From CAYHWW01 sp964360145 (GTDB taxonomy: Bacteria; Bdellovibrionota; UBA1018; CAYHWW01), in NCBI GenBank assembly GCA_964360145.1, contig CAYHWW010000076.1, positions 1 through 15,045 of the forward strand: DNA of 15,045 bases, written 5' to 3'. Below the pieces are notes generated by a model. It made no database searches and was not told where the DNA came from. It saw only the letters and a program-made list of their open reading frames with translations. The position numbers were made by a program, and so were the translations under genes. Positions within the stretch are counted from its first letter, which is position 1. Each line of letters opens with the position of its first letter. Below, one piece after another: positions 6,318 to 13,208 of the stretch.

Positions 6318-6683
6318 TCACGCCGCCAAATCAAACTGGATGGTGTCATACTCCACAACAGGCTGCTTCACCGTGCGGCCGTTGACCTTGGAAGTCTTCA
6401 GGCGCACAGCGCCGAACTCCTCGAAAAAGAGGATGATCTTATTCATGTTCGAGACATCCATGTGGCTCAACTTCGCCAACTCGTAGATCGAGCGAGGCTT
6501 CAGCGCCAGGATCATCGAGAGCACGGAGATGTGCCGCACGAAACGCTCGAAGTCCTTCCGATTGTCGAAGGAGATCTCGTAGTGGGGCTTCTTGAGCCTG
6601 CCGGCGCGCGCCTTCTTCAACGCCTTTTCAAAGTCCTCCAAGATTTCACCGGAACTCTTGATTGATACGACTAGGATTTTCAT
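6318..6683 (-). CDS. tumA: TumA-type antitoxin (HVO_A0114-like HTH protein)
   Basis: A 121-residue cytoplasmic protein with a winged helix-turn-helix at about 50-110 (SVLSMILALKPRSIYELAKL, then SHMDVSNMNKIILFFEEFGA) and a C-terminal strand pair (RTVKQPVVEYDTIQFDL). This is the arrangement of HVO_A0114-type DNA-binding proteins that serve as antitoxins of TumE. The ATG at 6683 overlaps the upstream stop in ATGA, and a perfect GGAGGTGA lies within the end of the toxin gene, so translation is coupled and strong. Toxin first, antitoxin second is the usual order for this family. The HTH probably binds the operon promoter (inference). The family assignment is by eye and moderately sure. Confidence 0.8.
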   Translation of the reverse strand: MKILVVSIKSSGEILEDFEKALKKARAGRLKKPHYEISFDNRKDFERFVRHISVLSMILALKPRSIYELAKLSHMDVSNMNKIILFFEEFGAVRLKTSKVNGRTVKQPVVEYDTIQFDLAA

Positions 6684-6970
6684 AACTTCACCTCCATATG
6701 CTCGTAGACGATTCGCTTGAAGTCACTGATGAGCGTTGGTACATCCCGGAACGAATAAGAGAGCTCGAGCTCATCGAGATGAATGTGCGGCCCCTTGGGG
6801 TGATGATTGTCCATCAACACCCTCCTGCCGGACACCGTATCGACACAAGTCAGGCCATACTTCACACCCTCAGGGTAACGCACCGGATCGCCCACTTCGT
6901 GGATACTGAGCTCAACCACATACCGCTCTTGCAGACGTGACTTGAGCCAATAGATCCGGCGTGCCTTCAT
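6680..6970 (-). CDS. tumE: TumE-type toxin (DUF6516 family)
   Basis: A 96-residue basic protein of the TumE/DUF6516 toxin family. Visible features are an N-terminal YWLKSRLQERYVVELSIHEV strand-rich part, RYPEGVKYGLTCVD (residues about 32-45), and the conserved GPHIHLDELE stretch (60-69) with two His and an Asp that may be functional, ending in a helix that fits the family. It is the first gene of a three-gene minus-strand operon with tumA and an unrecognised gene. No ribosome-binding site precedes the ATG at 6970, and a TATGAT box sits only six bases upstream, so the mRNA may be leaderless. Its mode of action cannot be read from the sequence. Confidence 0.8.
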   Translation of the reverse strand: MKARRIYWLKSRLQERYVVELSIHEVGDPVRYPEGVKYGLTCVDTVSGRRVLMDNHHPKGPHIHLDELELSYSFRDVPTLISDFKRIVYEHMEVKL

Positions 6971-7021
6971 ATGGGTATCATAGCACCACTATTGTGGTTT
7001 TGTAGTCCGAAAATGGGAACA
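6967..7021. repeat. 55-bp duplicate, left of the gap
   Basis: These 55 bases, covering the first codon and promoter of the tumE-like gene, recur exactly at 7122-7176 on the other side of the N run. See the gap entry. Confidence 0.95.
6977..7006 (-). promoter_or_regulatory. Probable promoter and operator of the TumE/TumA operon
   Basis: On the minus strand TATGAT (6982-6977) makes a good -10 box; ACTACA at 7006-7001 is a weak -35 at 18 bp. Between them the inverted repeat ACCAC-TATT-GTGGT (6985-6998) lies in the promoter spacer, an ideal place for a repressor. Transcription would start at about the first base of the tumE-like ATG. Confidence 0.55.
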
Positions 7022-7121
7022 NNNNNNNNNNNNNNNNNNNNNNNNNNNNNNNNNNNNNNNNNNNNNNNNNNNNNNNNNNNNNNNNNNNNNNNNNNNNNNN
7101 NNNNNNNNNNNNNNNNNNNNN
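7022..7121. other. Assembly gap (100 N)
   Basis: Exactly 100 N, the usual placeholder for unknown gap size. The 55 bases before it equal the 55 bases after it, as if two contigs that overlap were placed end to end. Between the tumE-like start (6970) and the exported-protein start (7434) I see no gene; beyond the gap lie only repeat copy 3 and a terminator-like hairpin. Confidence 0.97.
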
Positions 7122-7176
7122 TCATATGGGTATCATAGCACCACTATTGTGGTTTTGTAGTCCGAAAATGGGAACA
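7122..7176. repeat. 55-bp duplicate, right of the gap
   Basis: This is the exact second copy of 6967-7021. If the gap is artefactual, this copy does not exist as a separate locus in the genome. Confidence 0.95.
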
Positions 7177-7290
7177 GAGTGATCAATAATGACCCTGAAC
7201 GGCCATGACGAACAAGAATGCGTGCCGCTGCGAACTCCCTTGGGTTTATAGTGATTTACCTGATTTTACTCACGTCTTTCCACCATGTCA

Positions 7291-7306
7291 CCCCCTCCTC
7301 GCACCA
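7291..7306 (+). repeat. tRNA-Leu 3' end, copy 3 of att-like repeat
   Basis: Sixteen bases identical to the tRNA 3' end (CCCCCTCCTCGCACCA), with no tRNA body before them. They are followed by AACTTAAACAA and a hairpin, as after a real tRNA. This would be the displaced original tRNA end at the right edge of an inserted element (inference). Confidence 0.7.
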
Positions 7307-7314
7307 AACTTAAA

Positions 7315-7352
7315 CAACGGATCGAAGCTCAGTCTTCGGTCCGTTGTAGTTT
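7315..7352 (+). terminator. Terminator-like hairpin after repeat copy 3
   Basis: Thirteen-base arms (7315-7327 and 7334-7346) with one G-T pair around CTCAGT, followed by TAGTTT, a weak T run. The stem begins nine bases after the CCA of the tRNA-end copy, so it may be the original terminator of tRNA-Leu. Confidence 0.6.
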
Positions 7353-7433
7353 CAGCCCATGGAAAAGAGGGGCATGTATTGCCATATCAAAGCGAACAGT
7401 GTAGTCGCTAGCTCCATAATACAGGAGTCCAAC

Positions 7434-7802
7434 ATGAAGACATTTCTCCGTTCTTTTGTTACCAGCGCCACGCTTTCATTGATCGGTCTTGTGGGCGCAG
7501 CTTCCGCCAGCGAACTCGACCAGCGCGTCGACACCCTGGAGGCCCGCGTTACAAGGCTTGAAGCGCGGGATTCGGGCATTTGGACCTGTGCGGCAAATTG
7601 CGGAGGCTTTGGGGCTGGAACCTGTGTGATTTCTCGCCAGACGAACGCAGTGTTCGGCACCGGCCCCACCATGGAAGCCGCATTTGAAGCGATGAAGGGA
7701 GAGTGCGAGATTTCACGGGCTCTATTCGGAGCGCCGACATACAACGCAGACGGCTCCTGCGTCGTTAATCCTCCCGTGCCTGGCGATGTTTGCAGGGTAT
7801 AG
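7434..7802 (+). CDS. Small exported cysteine-rich protein
   Basis: A 122-residue exported protein that I cannot assign to a named family. It has a Sec signal peptide: MKTFLRSF charge, a hydrophobic core, and a likely cut after GAASA at about residue 24. A short heptad stretch follows (LDQRVDTLEARVTRLEARD, residues 27-45), likely a coiled coil that forms oligomers. The mature C-terminal part holds six Cys (in WTCAANC, GTC, GEC, GSC and DVC), an even number that suits three disulfide bonds in the periplasm or outside the cell. The ATG at 7434 is preceded by AGGAG at 7423-7427. It is a single gene, convergent with the histidine kinase. Its role is unknown. Confidence 0.85.
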   Translation: MKTFLRSFVTSATLSLIGLVGAASASELDQRVDTLEARVTRLEARDSGIWTCAANCGGFGAGTCVISRQTNAVFGTGPTMEAAFEAMKGECEISRALFGAPTYNADGSCVVNPPVPGDVCRV

Positions 7803-7859
7803 TGAAAAACCCAGGCTAGAGACCCCGTAGTCCTTCGAAGTTGTCAGCGACGGTGTTTT

Positions 7860-9395
7860 CTATTTCCCCTTTGGCAGCTCAATGGTGAATTTGGTCTCCT
7901 TGCCCGACTCGCTTTCAGCCCAGATGCGCCCGCCGTGCTGCAGGATGATTTCCCTGCTGATCGCCAGCCCCAGGCCTGTTCCACCCGCTCCAGAACTTGT
8001 CTTGCTGCTCTGGGCGAATTTATCGAAGACCGTCTCCAACTCCGTATCGGGAATCCCAACGCCGACATTCACCACCTGGCACTGAATGAACTCCGTACTT
8101 TCGCTCAGGGTGATCTGGATCGTTGTTCCTCGTTGGCCGAACTTGATCGCATTGCTGAGCAGATTTCTCAGCACCTGCATGATCCTCCCGCCATCAAATA
8201 CCCCCATGACCTTGGAAGCGTGGGAGGTGAACTCCATTTGCAACTCGCTTGCCTCGGCAAACGCGCTCATCTCGGATGTCACGACTCGAACCATTTCCGC
8301 GAAATCCAGCTCCTGCATGGAATAGGTTATCTTTCCAGCCTCTAGTTTCGACAGATCAAGAAGATCGTTCAATAGGAGCATCAACCTCGACCCGCTTTCA
8401 TAAATCTCATCGAAGTAGTATTTGAGCTTCTCCACCGGTGCCACACCGCACTTTTGCTGCCCAAAGCGAGCAAAACTCAAGATGCCGTGCATGGGGGTTC
8501 GCAGCTCGTGAGACATGTTCGCGAGGAAAATGGACTTCGCTCGATTCGCCTTGTCCGCGTTCTCCTTTTCCACGCTCAACTCCTGAACCGTCTTCTCAAG
8601 GCTTGAATTGGTTTGGGTGAGATGCTCGTTCAGCGTGCGGATATCCGATTGCGCAAGGCGGACTGCCTCAAAGAAAAACCGCACCAACATGAAATAAGCG
8701 ATGAGGCGTAATAAATGCCAAAGCCACCAGGAAAGGCCCCAGGCGCTGGAAAACTGAAACAGAAGCCCCGAGGCCCCGAAAAGCAGGCAAAGCACCGCGA
8801 AAAAGAGACTCCCGGGCTGAGCCTCCCTACTGAAACGGACCACGAAGAAAATGCTCGCGAACACGAATGAGACACCACCGACCTGGTTGAGAAGACGGGC
8901 GACCCATGTGAACTCCCCATGATCTATGGTCAGGGGAAGACCGCTGGCCCCAATCACCGAAACCACTCCAAACCCCACTGCGAAAATGGTCACGTAGAGC
9001 GGAATGAGTCGATAGGAAGGCGTTTCCTTCGAGGGGATCCATACGCAAGCGAAGAATATCCCACCTAAACACACCGCGGAGGAATGCAGCCAGACAAAGA
9101 GATTTCCCGCTTTCGTTCCCGCATGAAAAAGATCGACGACTCCCATGGCGAGCAACCCACTGGCGACCCAAGGATTGCGCAGGATGGTCTGCCTGATGAA
9201 CCCCCCGCCAAAATAGAGGAAGAACAACAGACTGAGACAGACGAAAGAACCTGAACCTTCTATGATCGCATGCAAAGGTTCGTGCAAAAACCGAATATCT
9301 CCCGGCAAGCAGGCCATAATCGCTGCCACGAGAAACGCTACGATAAGCGTCCAAGAAAACACTTTGATAAGAACGGTCATAGACTTTTCGGCCAT
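7860..9395 (-). CDS. Membrane sensor histidine kinase with polytopic N-terminal sensor
   Basis: A 511-residue inner-membrane kinase. Residues 10-245 hold about seven to eight membrane segments and conserved-looking polar spots (LHEPLHAIIEGSGS 37-50, VVDLFHAGTKAGNLFVWLHS 86-105), like MASE3-type integral sensor domains. A short coiled coil follows (248-285), then HisKA with the phospho-accepting His296 (FLANMSHELRTPMHGIL) and HATPase with the N box (NLLSNAIKF, Asn415), G1 box and G2 box (GGTGLGLAI, 471-479). In the G1 box the usual Asp of DxGxGI is Asn443 (VNVGVGIPD). There is no receiver domain and no adjacent response regulator, so it is an orphan kinase. The start at 9395 has only a weak ribosome-binding site; Met6 is an alternative. 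It is divergent from the large exported protein. Confidence 0.88.
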   Translation of the reverse strand: MAEKSMTVLIKVFSWTLIVAFLVAAIMACLPGDIRFLHEPLHAIIEGSGSFVCLSLLFFLYFGGGFIRQTILRNPWVASGLLAMGVVDLFHAGTKAGNLFVWLHSSAVCLGGIFFACVWIPSKETPSYRLIPLYVTIFAVGFGVVSVIGASGLPLTIDHGEFTWVARLLNQVGGVSFVFASIFFVVRFSREAQPGSLFFAVLCLLFGASGLLFQFSSAWGLSWWLWHLLRLIAYFMLVRFFFEAVRLAQSDIRTLNEHLTQTNSSLEKTVQELSVEKENADKANRAKSIFLANMSHELRTPMHGILSFARFGQQKCGVAPVEKLKYYFDEIYESGSRLMLLLNDLLDLSKLEAGKITYSMQELDFAEMVRVVTSEMSAFAEASELQMEFTSHASKVMGVFDGGRIMQVLRNLLSNAIKFGQRGTTIQITLSESTEFIQCQVVNVGVGIPDTELETVFDKFAQSSKTSSGAGGTGLGLAISREIILQHGGRIWAESESGKETKFTIELPKGK

Positions 9396-9486
9396 ATCCC
9401 AGCATTTGATCCTCTTCCTGCCGCCTGATCAACCCAAACCGTCCACAACCATTGCGCAATCTAGCGCGGTTCGCTATGCCCCTCCC

Positions 9487-11430
9487 ATGAACCGCTTTTT
9501 CCACTCAGGCCTTTGCGCCGCCCTTTTCATGGCTCTTTCAGGCGCCCACTGTCACACCCCCCCCCCTCCGCCCACCCCCTACTGGGTTTTTCACAGCGAC
9601 CGCACGGAACTCGAAGAGGCTCTGGTGGTCCGCAGCCAGAAGGCCCTCGCGGCGCTTCAAAGCGGCGCTACCGTACGCTGGCAAGACCCGCTCGCCCTTC
9701 ACGGGCTCATCGCGGGTGTGGAGTCCTCCACCATCGTCACCCCCCGCGCCCGCGACGCTGCCCGCTTCGCCCTCAATAACTGGGCTGGGATCGATGCCTA
9801 CGTGCGCAGCCTTGTTACCGCCACGGAGCGCTTTGAGACCATCGCCGCCATGGTGCGCATCTCACGCCTCTATGCCCTCTCAGAACAACTCAACACCGCT
9901 GCGGACGCAGGCGCCGCTGCCACGCACACCTCTGGCCGCTTTGACGCGTATTGGGCGGCATGGCCTGGCATCTCTCAGCTTGCACTCGAGAGTGACTGGG
10001 TGCCCCTCTCGCCGCCCGCTGCCGTACTCCACTTGGCAGGCTCAGACTGCGGGCAGGCGCCCCCGGCGGATGGTTCCATGCCACCGCTCGCCGCAGACAG
10101 AGGCGCCAACACCGTACTCGATGAGTGGAACACCCACATCGGCATCACTACCATACGTAGACTGCAACAATGGGTACCGCCCCTGCCCTTAAGCGGAGCA
10201 GCAGCCCTCCTCGCCGCCGATCACATGAGTCACATGATGTGGCACGCGGCCTACCGCGGCGATGTTCCCCACTTCACCACGGCAAACAGCAACCCCGGTG
10301 ACCTCAAAATCCTTGCCGATGCCTACCTCGCACGTGTGCGTGCGTCCCTTGAAGCCGTGGTCCTCCACGGGGATGCCGGCACACCTTACCGCGATCTGAA
10401 CGGAGGCCCGCAGCCCGCATTCGCGGTTGCCGCGGAAGAGCGCGCCTTCACCAGCGAAATACGGTTCCGCCTGAACACATTGGCATCAATCGGATCTATT
10501 GAGTTCGTCAGCCCCACCACACCGCGCATCAACAGCGAGGGTGAGTTCGCCTTCGTGCCCAACGTCACTTATCGAGAAGAGGGCATCGCTGACCCTCTCT
10601 ACGTCAACGGCGGGCTCTGGCCCGGCCTACGGCCCAACTACCAAGCCCCGAGCCCCGCCCCCGGTGGCTGGATTGTGCTCAACCCCACCACCGTGGACTT
10701 CCTCGATTTAGAATTCAAGATCTGGCGCACAGCACGCCCTCTCGATCACATTGATTTTCAACTGCGCCGTCCCGACGGAACGCCTGTGTATGCCACCTAT
10801 CGCCACCTGCCCCAAGTGGACGGCACCATTGCCCTGGGCCACCGCTTCGACTTCTCGGCCTTAGCGCCCAGTGCTACAGCCTCCGCGCAGTATGACGAAT
10901 TCAGCATTCACGCCGTCCCCATGGATCAAGCCAACCACCCCAGCCTCGGCGCCTGCCGCAACCTCAACATCAAATGGGTCTCCGCGGAGCCCAGTGCATA
11001 CGAAACACTGCTCATGGACCCCCTGCCGGGCTTAAGTCGCGACTACATCTGCGATGATTACAGCTCATCGGGCAGCTTCAGTGACGCGTTCACAGATGCC
11101 CCTGAGCGCACGATTTTCATTTCAGACAACGGCTACGGCCTCAGTGCCCGGCCTGACACGCTCTTCATCACCACGTCCGGCGAAACCATTCGCATCACGA
11201 ACATGGACGGAGCTGCACACCGTTTCCGCACCACCTCCACCCGTGTCCTGCGGACCCTGGGGTCAACCGGTGGCATTGAGCGGGATCTCGATACAGGCGC
11301 CCTGGCCCCTGGGGGTTCCGTAGTTCTTACGCTACCCACGGGCCTGCCCTCGCCCTATTGGTTCAATTTCGTGGATGAGGCCAGCGATATGAGTTTCACA
11401 GCGTTCTATCGTAATACGAGCTGCGACTGA
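9487..11430 (+). CDS. Large exported protein with C-terminal cupredoxin-like domain
   Basis: A 647-residue exported protein. Residues 1-21 form a signal peptide (MNRFFHSGLCAALFMALSGA); Cys22 follows but the residue before it is His, so a lipobox is poor. Five prolines (25-29) come next. The long middle part (about 35-545) is unrecognised; it has a His-rich helix (ADHMSHMMWH) and from about 370 on looks strand-rich. Residues about 555-647 resemble a cupredoxin fold: PDTLFITTSGETIRITNMDG, AAHRF with His578 where blue-copper proteins have their first ligand, and GALAPGGSVVLTL before a final strand. The usual Cys and second His ligands are not evident, so copper binding is doubtful. I chose the ATG at 9487 for the signal peptide; no ribosome-binding site is clear. 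It overlaps the convergent HPF-like gene by 35 bases. Confidence 0.85.
   Translation: MNRFFHSGLCAALFMALSGAHCHTPPPPPTPYWVFHSDRTELEEALVVRSQKALAALQSGATVRWQDPLALHGLIAGVESSTIVTPRARDAARFALNNWAGIDAYVRSLVTATERFETIAAMVRISRLYALSEQLNTAADAGAAATHTSGRFDAYWAAWPGISQLALESDWVPLSPPAAVLHLAGSDCGQAPPADGSMPPLAADRGANTVLDEWNTHIGITTIRRLQQWVPPLPLSGAAALLAADHMSHMMWHAAYRGDVPHFTTANSNPGDLKILADAYLARVRASLEAVVLHGDAGTPYRDLNGGPQPAFAVAAEERAFTSEIRFRLNTLASIGSIEFVSPTTPRINSEGEFAFVPNVTYREEGIADPLYVNGGLWPGLRPNYQAPSPAPGGWIVLNPTTVDFLDLEFKIWRTARPLDHIDFQLRRPDGTPVYATYRHLPQVDGTIALGHRFDFSALAPSATASAQYDEFSIHAVPMDQANHPSLGACRNLNIKWVSAEPSAYETLLMDPLPGLSRDYICDDYSSSGSFSDAFTDAPERTIFISDNGYGLSARPDTLFITTSGETIRITNMDGAAHRFRTTSTRVLRTLGSTGGIERDLDTGALAPGGSVVLTLPTGLPSPYWFNFVDEASDMSFTAFYRNTSCD
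9557..9566 (+). repeat. Run of 10 C in the 5' coding region
   Basis: Ten C in a row encode part of the proline run after the signal peptide of the large exported protein. Loss of one C puts translation into a frame that stops at 10192, gain of one C into a frame that stops at 9779. The run is therefore a candidate on/off switch by slipped-strand mispairing. Confidence 0.7.
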
Positions 11431-11803
11431 AACGATTCCCCCTGAGGCTGCTCACGTAGTCCTCCAAACGGCGTTGCGCGGCATCGAAGGTGTCACGAAT
11501 GGCCACATAGGCATCCTCATGGGCCTGATCCTTGGGCAGATTGTGGCTCACGACAATCTCGCGGCCAGGAATCGTCATATGAAGATGCACCTGATAAGTA
11601 TTCCCCTGGTGATGCTTCCGGCTCGTGGGCTCAACTACAACATGGATGGAAGTGATGCGGGGATAGAAACGCGAGAGTTCCTCAGCCCTCTCGCGGATCT
11701 TCATCCGCACGGAAGGAGACCAGCGCAGGTGCCTGAACGTGATTTGCACCAGTGGGCCCACCAGTGGGCCACTGAATTTCTTGATCACATCTTTCTTTTT
11801 CAT
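11396..11803 (-). CDS. HPF/RaiA-family ribosome-associated protein
   Basis: A 135-residue cytoplasmic protein resembling the S30AE domain of hibernation promoting factor and RaiA, which bind the 30S decoding region and silence ribosomes in starvation. Residues 19-95 show the fold's order: VQITFRHLRWSPSVRMKIRE (strand then helix), ERAEELSRFYPRITSIHVVV, then a long strand with HLHMTIPGREIVVSHN, ending in a helix (YVAIRDTFDAAQRRLEDY). It is long-tailed at neither end, so the short HPF form rather than the long, dimerising one. The ATG at 11803 overlaps the upstream stop in ATGA, and G-rich AGGGGGG lies ten bases upstream. It is coupled to the host-attachment gene, implying a joint stress or stationary-phase role (inference). 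Confidence 0.85.
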   Translation of the reverse strand: MKKKDVIKKFSGPLVGPLVQITFRHLRWSPSVRMKIRERAEELSRFYPRITSIHVVVEPTSRKHHQGNTYQVHLHMTIPGREIVVSHNLPKDQAHEDAYVAIRDTFDAAQRRLEDYVSSLRGNRFSRSSYYDRTL

Positions 11804-12330
11804 GGCGCACCAACCCCCCTCTCAAGGGCTTGGAGGACTTTTTCTCGAATGACTTGATCCGAGGCTTGGGTGTACTCGCGATTGACTTCGTCTCGCACCA
11901 GCTTCTTCAACCGCTGCGGGAGCCGCGCCCTCAAGAACCCCAGAAACCGTGGCTCCGCGACAAGTACCAGTTCAGTGAAACGCCCCTGTGCCTCACATTC
12001 GCTCAGGTATTCAGCAATTTCCCCCGCGAATTTCTGCGCCATTCTGTCATGGTGCGCATGGGGCTGCCTCCCATCGAGGGCGTGACGGATGACTCCCCGC
12101 CCCGCACTGGAAATGCCCCTTCCGGGCTTGTCGGAAACCAACTCAGTTTCAGTCAAATGCCCCTCCGGGTTAGAAAAACGCTTCACAAACACGAATTTGC
12201 GCCCGTTACCCTCCTTAGAAACCACCGCGTCAACGCGATTGGCAACGACGAACCATCGCTTGTCCTTCCCCGCCTTGAGAAAGCGCAAATCATGCACCGC
12301 CTGACCGGACTTCGTTCGTAATCGAATCAT
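11800..12330 (-). CDS. Host-attachment-family protein
   Basis: A 176-residue cytoplasmic protein of the 'host attachment protein' family, named after an Agrobacterium attachment locus; related by fold to the release-factor/Pelota-like 'baeRF' superfamily. Residues about 15-60 carry the typical start (KRWFVVANRVDAVVSKEGN, then KFVFVKRFSNPEG), the middle holds FAGEIAEYLSECEAQGRF (about 105-122), and the last part has the family's LVLVAEPRFLGFLRARLP. No signal or membrane segment is seen despite the name. I chose the ATG at 12330 because GAGG lies ten bases upstream; the frame runs on to 12573 but without a ribosome-binding site and antisense to the SGNH hydrolase. It heads a two-gene operon with the HPF-like gene. 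Given that pairing, a role at the ribosome is more likely than adhesion (inference). Confidence 0.88.
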   Translation of the reverse strand: MIRLRTKSGQAVHDLRFLKAGKDKRWFVVANRVDAVVSKEGNGRKFVFVKRFSNPEGHLTETELVSDKPGRGISSAGRGVIRHALDGRQPHAHHDRMAQKFAGEIAEYLSECEAQGRFTELVLVAEPRFLGFLRARLPQRLKKLVRDEVNREYTQASDQVIREKVLQALERGVGAP

Positions 12331-12367
12331 AGTGCCGCCTCGCTGTAGGTTGACGGTAGCAAGGTTG

Positions 12368-12388
12368 ATGCCATGCTCCCTGTGGCAT
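12368..12388. promoter_or_regulatory. Inverted repeat in the divergent intergenic region
   Basis: ATGCCA (12368-12373) and TGGCAT (12383-12388) form an inverted repeat with a 9-base spacer in the 115-bp gap between the divergent host-attachment and SGNH hydrolase genes. It could be an operator shared by both operons; the arms are short and no clear promoter pairs with it. Confidence 0.25.
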
Positions 12389-12445
12389 GAATCCCCACGG
12401 ACACGAGGCTGGACTTCATCCACCGCGTTAGGTACGGAGAGCGCC

Positions 12446-13192
12446 ATGGCACTGAGGTGGATGATCCTTTGCTTCTTACTGACGGCGACCGCGTCCATGG
12501 CGCAAGCGTTGGACCCTCGCAACATCCTATTCATCGGTGATTCCCATGCGACGCAGACCTTCGGGCTCACCATGGATAAACAGCTCCGCGCCCATTATGG
12601 CGACGCCACTGTGTTGAGCTATGCCAGCTGTGGCAGCCGAGCCTCGAGCTGGCTCAATGACCACCGCACCCATTGTGGCTACCGCCACATTCTGCCCGGG
12701 GGCGAGGGCCACGAGACCCGCCGCTACCCCACTCCACGAATGGCGGATCTCCTCAGTAAATACCGTCCCGCCATCACCATCGTATCTTTGGGCGCCAATC
12801 ACATGGGGCAAAGCCAAGAGCGCTTCGTCGGAGAAGTGAGAGCCCTCGCCCTGCTCATCCGCGACGGCGGCAGCCAGTGCCTCTGGGTGGGCCCTCCGCC
12901 ATGCCGTGGCAACCCGCACCCTCGGGGATTGAGCCGCGCCGGGATTCAAGATCTGTTGTCCATTGTCCTCGCGGATCTCTGCACCGTGATTGATAGCAGC
13001 CATTATGTACGCTACCCGAGCAGCGGCGGGGATGGCATCCACTTCGACGGCGCCTACGCCCACGGCGTCCCCCGGGGCCGTAGCCTCGCTCGCCAGTGGG
13101 CCCGCGGTGTTTTCAATGCAGCTGTGCCCCTCCTGGACTTGGCTGTCCATGGTTATACGAATCTTGAGAATCCCGCCATCACCGCACCCTAA
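12446..13192 (+). CDS. Secreted SGNH/GDSL-family hydrolase
   Basis: A 248-residue exported esterase-like protein. Residues 1-21 are a Sec signal peptide (MALRWMILCFLLTATASMAQA). The SGNH blocks appear in order: GDSH with nucleophile Ser33 (31-34), Gly63 in CGSRASSW, Asn118 in SLGANHMG, and DGIH with Asp196 and His199 as the other catalytic residues. All four blocks are complete, so it should be active. The substrate cannot be told; relatives cut acetyl or acyl esters on lipids, polysaccharides or peptidoglycan. I chose the ATG at 12446 for its GGAG at 12436-12439 and the signal peptide; the open frame from 12332 is unsupported. It lies 16 bases before the response regulator, so it is probably the first gene of that operon. 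Confidence 0.9.
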   Translation: MALRWMILCFLLTATASMAQALDPRNILFIGDSHATQTFGLTMDKQLRAHYGDATVLSYASCGSRASSWLNDHRTHCGYRHILPGGEGHETRRYPTPRMADLLSKYRPAITIVSLGANHMGQSQERFVGEVRALALLIRDGGSQCLWVGPPPCRGNPHPRGLSRAGIQDLLSIVLADLCTVIDSSHYVRYPSSGGDGIHFDGAYAHGVPRGRSLARQWARGVFNAAVPLLDLAVHGYTNLENPAITAP

Positions 13193-13208
13193 CGGAGGCT
13201 CCTTCCCC

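Larger units (their letters stand above)
4109..7306. mobile_element. Candidate tRNA-Leu-associated island carrying two TA modules
   Basis: The stretch between the tRNA-Leu 3' end and its most distant copy holds only accessory genes: two toxin-antitoxin modules and an unrecognised gene, with AT-rich stretches unlike the flanks. A middle copy of the repeat at 4305-4324 suggests two tandem or nested pieces, about 216 bp and 3.0 kb. No integrase or recombinase is visible, so this would be a non-autonomous or decayed element. The N run and the short length of the third repeat (16 bp) limit confidence; decayed tandem tRNA genes are the main alternative. Confidence 0.4.

Noticed and set aside
8827..9504. 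Minus-strand open frame overlapping the sensor kinase in another frame
   Set aside because: The kinase frame has clear membrane and catalytic motifs; this frame is a composition shadow.
9487..9560. Lipoprotein signal in the large exported protein
   Set aside because: Cys22 is preceded by His, which does not fit a lipobox; an ordinary signal peptide is as likely.
12331..12573. N-terminal extension of the host-attachment protein
   Set aside because: The extra 81 codons lie antisense to the signal peptide of the SGNH hydrolase and lack a ribosome-binding site; GAGG supports the ATG at 12330.
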